A stretch of 64,000 bases of DNA from Dickeya oryzae (GTDB taxonomy: Bacteria > Pseudomonadota > Gammaproteobacteria > Enterobacterales > Enterobacteriaceae): contig NZ_ML762922.1 in NCBI RefSeq assembly GCF_009372235.1, forward strand, positions 1 through 64,000. The letters run 5' to 3'. A model generated the notes under the pieces. It saw only the letters and a list, made by a program, of their open reading frames with translations. It was not told the DNA's origin and searched no databases. The position numbers and the translations under genes are program-made. This document shows positions 60,867-64,000 of the stretch, one piece after another; positions within the stretch are counted from its first letter, which is position 1; every line of letters starts with the position of its first letter.

Positions 60867-61034
60867 GCACACCGTCGCCGCTAAGTCTCCGGCCACCAGC
60901 CGGTAGCGTGGCGCGACCAACCCATTTAAAGCGGCGTTTCCCGTTATTTCGCACCGAGCCAGCGAGGAAAAGAAATAACAGGCTAAAACGCGCGTCTTAA
61001 AGGGGTTGGTCGCGCGTAGCGCGCGACGGTGTGC
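60867..61034. repeat. 168-nt nested inverted repeat (three-way junction)
   Basis: An outer stem GCACACCGTCGC (60867-60878) pairs perfectly with 61023-61034. Inside lie two arms. Arm A (60879-60908) pairs CGCTA/TAGCG and CCGGC/GCCGG. Arm B (60911-61015) starts with a 13-bp perfect stem GCGCGACCAACCC/GGGTTGGTCGCGC, continues with TTTAA/TTAAA and GCGTTT/AAACGC, and closes with GTTATTTC/GAAATAAC (60943-60950 with 60972-60979). More hairpins flank it, for example TGCCGGGAAA/TTTTCCGGCA at 61141-61164. Open frames through this region are read as chance products of the GC-rich stems. Structure seen directly; function unknown. Confidence 0.85.
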
Positions 61035-61363
61035 CGCCGTTGACCTTGGGGGTTTTGGCGTGGCGTTCAGCCGCGACATTACCCCTATGAGCCAGGCAAT
61101 AAGGGCGTCCAGCCCGCATGAACTGGCGCACGCCGTTTTGTGCCGGGAAATGTATTTTCCGGCACATGACTGCATTGCGGCCACCGCATTCGCCTCACGC
61201 TGTCGGCGCATCACATCGGCTCATACCGTGAGGCGAACTAATGAGGCAATCTCATGAGGCGAATAACAGACGAAGATGATGGAACCAATAATAGTGACAC
61301 TCACTATCGCGACTCACTGAGAAATTTATCGATAAAAGTAAACTGCCGCGCTTCGCTTGCCTT

Positions 61364-61405
61364 CTCCCGAACCGTTACCGACCCAGGCCGATAACGGTTC
61401 GGGAG
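61364..61405 (-). terminator. 14-bp perfect inverted repeat downstream of the Ner-like gene
   Basis: CTCCCGAACCGTTA (61364-61377) and TAACGGTTCGGGAG (61392-61405), flanked by a second complementary pair (AAAGTAAA at about 61334 and TTTTACTTT at about 61410). It lies 14 nt after the stop of the regulator gene and is probably its terminator, though no clean T-run follows. Confidence 0.6.
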
Positions 61406-61418
61406 ATCCTGTTTTACT

Positions 61419-61640
61419 TTAACGATTTTCTGACTTGCGGTAACGGGAAGGCCAGATTTCCGCAGGCGAAACACCCAGCGCTTCCGCAATCAGCTTTTCC
61501 CCTTTAGGCCAGTGTCTTGTTAGCGCATTTGCCAGCGTGGAAGACGCTAACCCCGCGTTACGCGAAACCGCCGCCAGTGTTGTTCCCCGCTTTTTCAGCG
61601 CCGCAATAATATCGGCGGGATGCCAGTCCTGCTGATTCAT
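61419..61640 (-). CDS. Ner-like winged helix-turn-helix regulator
   Basis: A 73-residue DNA-binding protein: WHPADIIAALKKRGTTLAAVSRNAGLASSTLANAL followed by KGEKLIAEALGVSPAEIWPSRY is the Ner/Nlp (SfsB) type of phage repressor fold. GAGGTGA precedes the ATG, which overlaps the stop of the upstream gene (ATGA). Likely controls genes of the integrated element. Confidence 0.88.
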   Translation of the reverse strand: MNQQDWHPADIIAALKKRGTTLAAVSRNAGLASSTLANALTRHWPKGEKLIAEALGVSPAEIWPSRYRKSENR

Positions 61641-62098
61641 AGCGTCACCTCATCAATACTGTTCACGCCGTCAACGGTACGAATCCAGCGCGGGGCTTTC
61701 AGTCCAGCGGCAAACAGCCAGACCAGTTCAGCCAGCAATCCGGTCAACGCTTGTTCCATTTCCAGTGATAATCCCTTGCCAGACAACAGTTGTGCCAACG
61801 TCAGGCAGTAATCACAAAGCAATTCAGAATCGGGGTCGAAACAGGGAGAAACAGCGGGAAACGTATCAACAGTCAGGCTTTCGGTCTGATGGGGTGGAAT
61901 CGGTTGGTTCAGCGTGGGCCTCACCAACGCAAGGCCATCGGTAAGCCGGGCGCACAACGCCAACCGCTGGGCCGGGTCGTCGCTTTCAACCAAGTTTTCA
62001 ACAAAACGTTCGCAATGATCGGCCAGTGCGGTGAAATCCGTGGCGGCATTAAAAGGAACAGTGAGTAACGGGTGAGTCTGGATGAGGGTCGTAGCCAT
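61637..62098 (-). CDS. Unknown protein of P4-like islands
   Basis: A 153-residue acidic protein (MATTLIQTHPLLTVPFNAATDFTALADHCERF...) coupled to the downstream Ner-like gene by a 4-nt overlap and preceded by GGAGG. No membrane segment or known motif. Proteins like this appear to me to recur beside Icd-like genes in P4-type satellites, but that is recollection and no function is known. Probable role in the element's early operon. Confidence 0.7.
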   Translation of the reverse strand: MATTLIQTHPLLTVPFNAATDFTALADHCERFVENLVESDDPAQRLALCARLTDGLALVRPTLNQPIPPHQTESLTVDTFPAVSPCFDPDSELLCDYCLTLAQLLSGKGLSLEMEQALTGLLAELVWLFAAGLKAPRWIRTVDGVNSIDEVTL

Positions 62099-62130
62099 AA
62101 GGCAGCCTCCAGTGAGAAGTTAACTTATAA

Positions 62131-62320
62131 CCACCACCAGAGGTTCCAATCTCAGGGTGGTGGACTGAACGGGGTTGGAACTACCGGCCTCACTGAAACC
62201 GGCGCACCTTGCGGTGCCCCCGCCCAGCCCACCATAATTTGGGTGTAGCTAAACGCGCGACATAAAAAAGACGCATTGGCGTCTTGTCGCCAGTGAGGTT
62301 CATCGGGGTTCCAATCCCGG
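62131..62320 (-). promoter_or_regulatory. P4-type antisense-RNA immunity leader
   Basis: On the minus strand the leader before the 153-residue gene has GATTGGAACCCCG (62305-62318 region), then a terminator stem AAGACGC/GCGTCTT with a T-run (62262-62285), then TAGTTCCAACCCC (62171-62183) and finally GATTGGAACC (62142-62151) presented in a loop closed by CCACCACC/GGTGGTGG. The middle element is complementary to both outer ones (core TTGGAAC/GTTCCAA). This is the seqA-seqB-seqC logic of phage P4 immunity, where CI RNA pairs with the leader and causes early termination. Order and complementarity are seen; homology is inferred. Confidence 0.55.
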
Positions 62321-62443
62321 CATCTGATTTTGCAGGTGCGCAGGAAAGATAACGCGGTGATGAATTAACCGCAAGAGATTTTCTCCGTACATAAAGCACG
62401 CAACCTGCCTCGCCTGCCACGGTAATGCTTGAGCAGAGAATCA

Positions 62444-62466
62444 AATTTAGCTAATTTAGCTAAATT
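62444..62466. promoter_or_regulatory. 23-bp palindromic operator-like site
   Basis: Arms AATTTAGCTAA and TTAGCTAAATT are perfectly complementary around a single central base. The site is 41 nt before the start of the HTH-like gene that precedes hsdM and upstream of the divergent immunity leader, a natural place for an operator. It also contains the direct repeat TTTAGCTAA twice. Confidence 0.7.
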
Positions 62467-62507
62467 ACCTCACACCGCTACGGTTGCCCTTATTGATTAA
62501 CGAAAAC

Positions 62508-62747
62508 ATGAACGAAAACGAGATTTATCACCGTATCCGGCAGGCACTCAGCAACGCGCCGCGTAACCAGTATATTGCGGAATTACATCTGCAAATGATC
62601 AAATACGCCGACGAACTGGAACACATTACGGCAAAAGCCTTTTGCGAAGGCACCGGTCTGAACCAGAGTCTTGGCACTGAATTCAGCAAAATGCGTAACT
62701 TAACCCGTCGGTTGAAAGCCGCCGGACTGAACACCGATCTGCTGTAA
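62508..62747 (+). CDS. Small HTH-like protein upstream of hsdM
   Basis: A 79-residue protein (MNENEIYHRIRQALSNAPRNQYIAEL...) of mostly helical character, ending 39 nt before hsdM. Similar short genes often precede type I hsdM genes and carry an HTH-like fold, which would suit a controller of restriction-modification expression. The function is not proven. The ribosome site is weak; an in-frame non-ATG start at 62484 is possible. Confidence 0.75.
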   Translation: MNENEIYHRIRQALSNAPRNQYIAELHLQMIKYADELEHITAKAFCEGTGLNQSLGTEFSKMRNLTRRLKAAGLNTDLL

Positions 62748-62786
62748 CCTGCTCACGGCACATCTCTGAACAACACGAGATATTGA

Positions 62787-64000
62787 ATGGCTATCAAAAA
62801 AACCGAACTCTACTCCTCCCTGTGGGCAAGCTGTGACGAATTGCGCGGCGGGATGGATGCCAGCCAATACAAGGACTATGTGCTGACCTTGCTGTTTATG
62901 AAGTACGTTTCCGACAAGTATAAAGGCGACCCCGACGGGATGATCATCATCCCGTCGGGGGCCAGTTTTGACGATATGGTCGCTCTAAAAGGCAATAAGG
63001 AAATCGGCGAGAAAATTGACATCATTCTGCAAAAGCTGGCGGAAGAAAATGGCCTCAAAGGTGTCATCAGCGAAGCCAGCTTTAACGACGAAGACAAGCT
63101 CGGCAAAGGCAAAGAGATGGTTGACCGCCTGTCAAAGCTGGTCGGCCTCTTTGAGGGGTTGGATCTGTCCGGCAACCGGGCCGAAGGCGACGACTTGCTC
63201 GGCGATGCTTATGAATACCTGATGCGCCACTTCGCCACCGAATCCGGCAAGAGTAAAGGGCAGTTTTACACCCCGGCGGAAGTCTCACGCATTCTGGCGA
63301 AGGTGATCGGCATTACACCTGAAACACCGCAGGATGCTACCGTGTACGACCCAACCTGCGGCTCTGGTTCACTGTTGCTGAAAGTCAACGATGAAGCCCG
63401 CCGAGGGCTGTCGCTCTACGGGCAGGAAATGGATAACGCCACCAGCGCGCTGGCACGGATGAACATGATCCTGCACAACAATGCCACCGCTGCCATCTGG
63501 CAGGGCAACACGCTGAGCGATCCACAGTGGAAAGACGCCAACGAAAAGCTGAAAGCCTTTGATTTCGCGGTAGCAAACCCGCCGTTTTCCAATAAAAACT
63601 GGACCAACGGGCTGAATCCGAAGAAGGACCCGTTTGAACGCTTCGTCTGGGGTATTCCGCCGGAAAAAAACGGCGACTACGCCTTTTTACTGCATATCAT
63701 CAAAAGCCTGAAAAGTACCGGTAAAGGGGCGGTGATCCTGCCACACGGCGTGCTGTTCCGCGGTAACGCCGAGGCGACTATCCGCGAGAACCTGATCAAA
63801 CAAGGCTATATCAAAGGCATTATCGGCTTACCGGCCAACCTGTTTTACGGCACCGGCATCCCGGCGTGCATTATCGTCATTGATAAAGAGCACGCCCACA
63901 GCCGCAAAGGCATTTTTATGATCGACGCCAGCCGGGGCTTCATCAAGGACGGTAACAAAAACCGCCTGCGCAGCCGGGATATTCACCGTATCGTGGATGT
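62787..64000 (+). CDS. hsdM: Type I restriction-modification methyltransferase subunit HsdM (partial)
   Basis: HsdM is the adenine methyltransferase subunit of a type I system and acts with HsdS and HsdR. The frame opens at ATG 62787 and runs to the window end (404 codons, C-terminus missing). The N-terminal HsdM helical domain (LWASCDELRGGMDASQYKDYVL) is followed by the N6-MTase domain with SAM motif DPTCGSGS (188-195) and catalytic NPPF (264-267); the GQFYTP block is typical. hsdS and hsdR are expected just outside the window. Confidence 0.95.
   Translation, partial: MAIKKTELYSSLWASCDELRGGMDASQYKDYVLTLLFMKYVSDKYKGDPDGMIIIPSGASFDDMVALKGNKEIGEKIDIILQKLAEENGLKGVISEASFNDEDKLGKGKEMVDRLSKLVGLFEGLDLSGNRAEGDDLLGDAYEYLMRHFATESGKSKGQFYTPAEVSRILAKVIGITPETPQDATVYDPTCGSGSLLLKVNDEARRGLSLYGQEMDNATSALARMNMILHNNATAAIWQGNTLSDPQWKDANEKLKAFDFAVANPPFSNKNWTNGLNPKKDPFERFVWGIPPEKNGDYAFLLHIIKSLKSTGKGAVILPHGVLFRGNAEATIRENLIKQGYIKGIIGLPANLFYGTGIPACIIVIDKEHAHSRKGIFMIDASRGFIKDGNKNRLRSRDIHRIVD

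Noticed and set aside
60867..61034. Retron msr-msd locus
   Set aside because: The nested inverted repeat recalls one, but no reverse transcriptase gene lies nearby in the window.
60651..61214. A 187-codon open frame on the minus strand across the hairpin-rich island segment
   Set aside because: It runs through both arms of the nested inverted repeat and is arginine/alanine-rich as expected for GC-rich stems; no ribosome site or domain is evident. A frame of similar kind opens on the plus strand over the same stems.
62190..62444. An 84-codon frame on the minus strand before the 153-residue gene
   Set aside because: It covers the immunity-like leader with its terminator and complementary elements, so it is better explained as structured leader RNA. 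P4-type islands are sometimes annotated with small proteins here, so it is not excluded completely.

Overview
The window looks like a chromosomal segment of a soft-rot enterobacterium of the Dickeya/Pectobacterium type (Enterobacterales, Pectobacteriaceae). Nearly all proteins align by eye with Escherichia coli orthologues, often at identical lengths. The genus call rests on overall gene content and similarity, not on a marker gene, so it is moderately confident. The left edge cuts into the leader of an rRNA operon whose 16S gene lies just outside the window.

Region 1 (1-15.8 kb): rrn promoters P1/P2, clpB with a sigma-32 promoter, pgeF-rluD, bamD, raiA, the aromatic amino acid genes pheL-pheA, tyrA and aroF, the lipoprotein gene yfiL, the rpsP-rimM-trmD-rplS operon, ffh and ypjD. 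A decayed IS256-type transposase follows ypjD, exactly where E. coli gene order breaks off.

Region 2 (16.5-31.2 kb): yqcA-truC-yqcC, the CsrA/RsmA-sequestering RNA rsmB (csrB) with a perfect GacA/UvrY box, syd, ppnN, xni, rlmM-ygdD, gcvA with the divergent small RNA gcvB, ygdI, the csdA-csdE-tcdA set for cyclic t6A, two GNAT acetyltransferases around a D-2-hydroxyacid dehydrogenase, and mltA.

Region 3 (31.4-58 kb): two initiator tRNAs, amiC, argA with tandem ARG boxes, ptrA without the recB, recC and recD genes that surround it in E. coli, a minor-pseudopilin cluster (ppdC-ygdB-ppdB-ppdA), thyA-lgt, ptsP-rppH, a DARS2-like DnaA-box region, mutH, ygdQ, ygdR, tas, yggN, yggL-trmB, mutY-yggX-mltC, ansP and speC.

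Region 4 (58.7-64 kb): a tRNA-Phe gene (pheV position) occupied by a genomic island. It carries a P4-family tyrosine integrase, a small unknown gene, a very hairpin-rich non-coding stretch with a 168-nt three-way-junction inverted repeat, a Ner-like regulator operon behind a P4-type antisense-RNA immunity leader, a near-perfect 23-bp palindrome, and the start of a type I restriction-modification locus (small HTH-like gene plus hsdM, cut by the window end).

Regulatory themes: two global small RNAs (rsmB, gcvB), transcription attenuation (pheL), heat shock (clpB), arginine repression (argA) and DnaA recycling (DARS2) can all be read from sequence. Several intergenic regions carry short tandem repeats of 13-18 bp.
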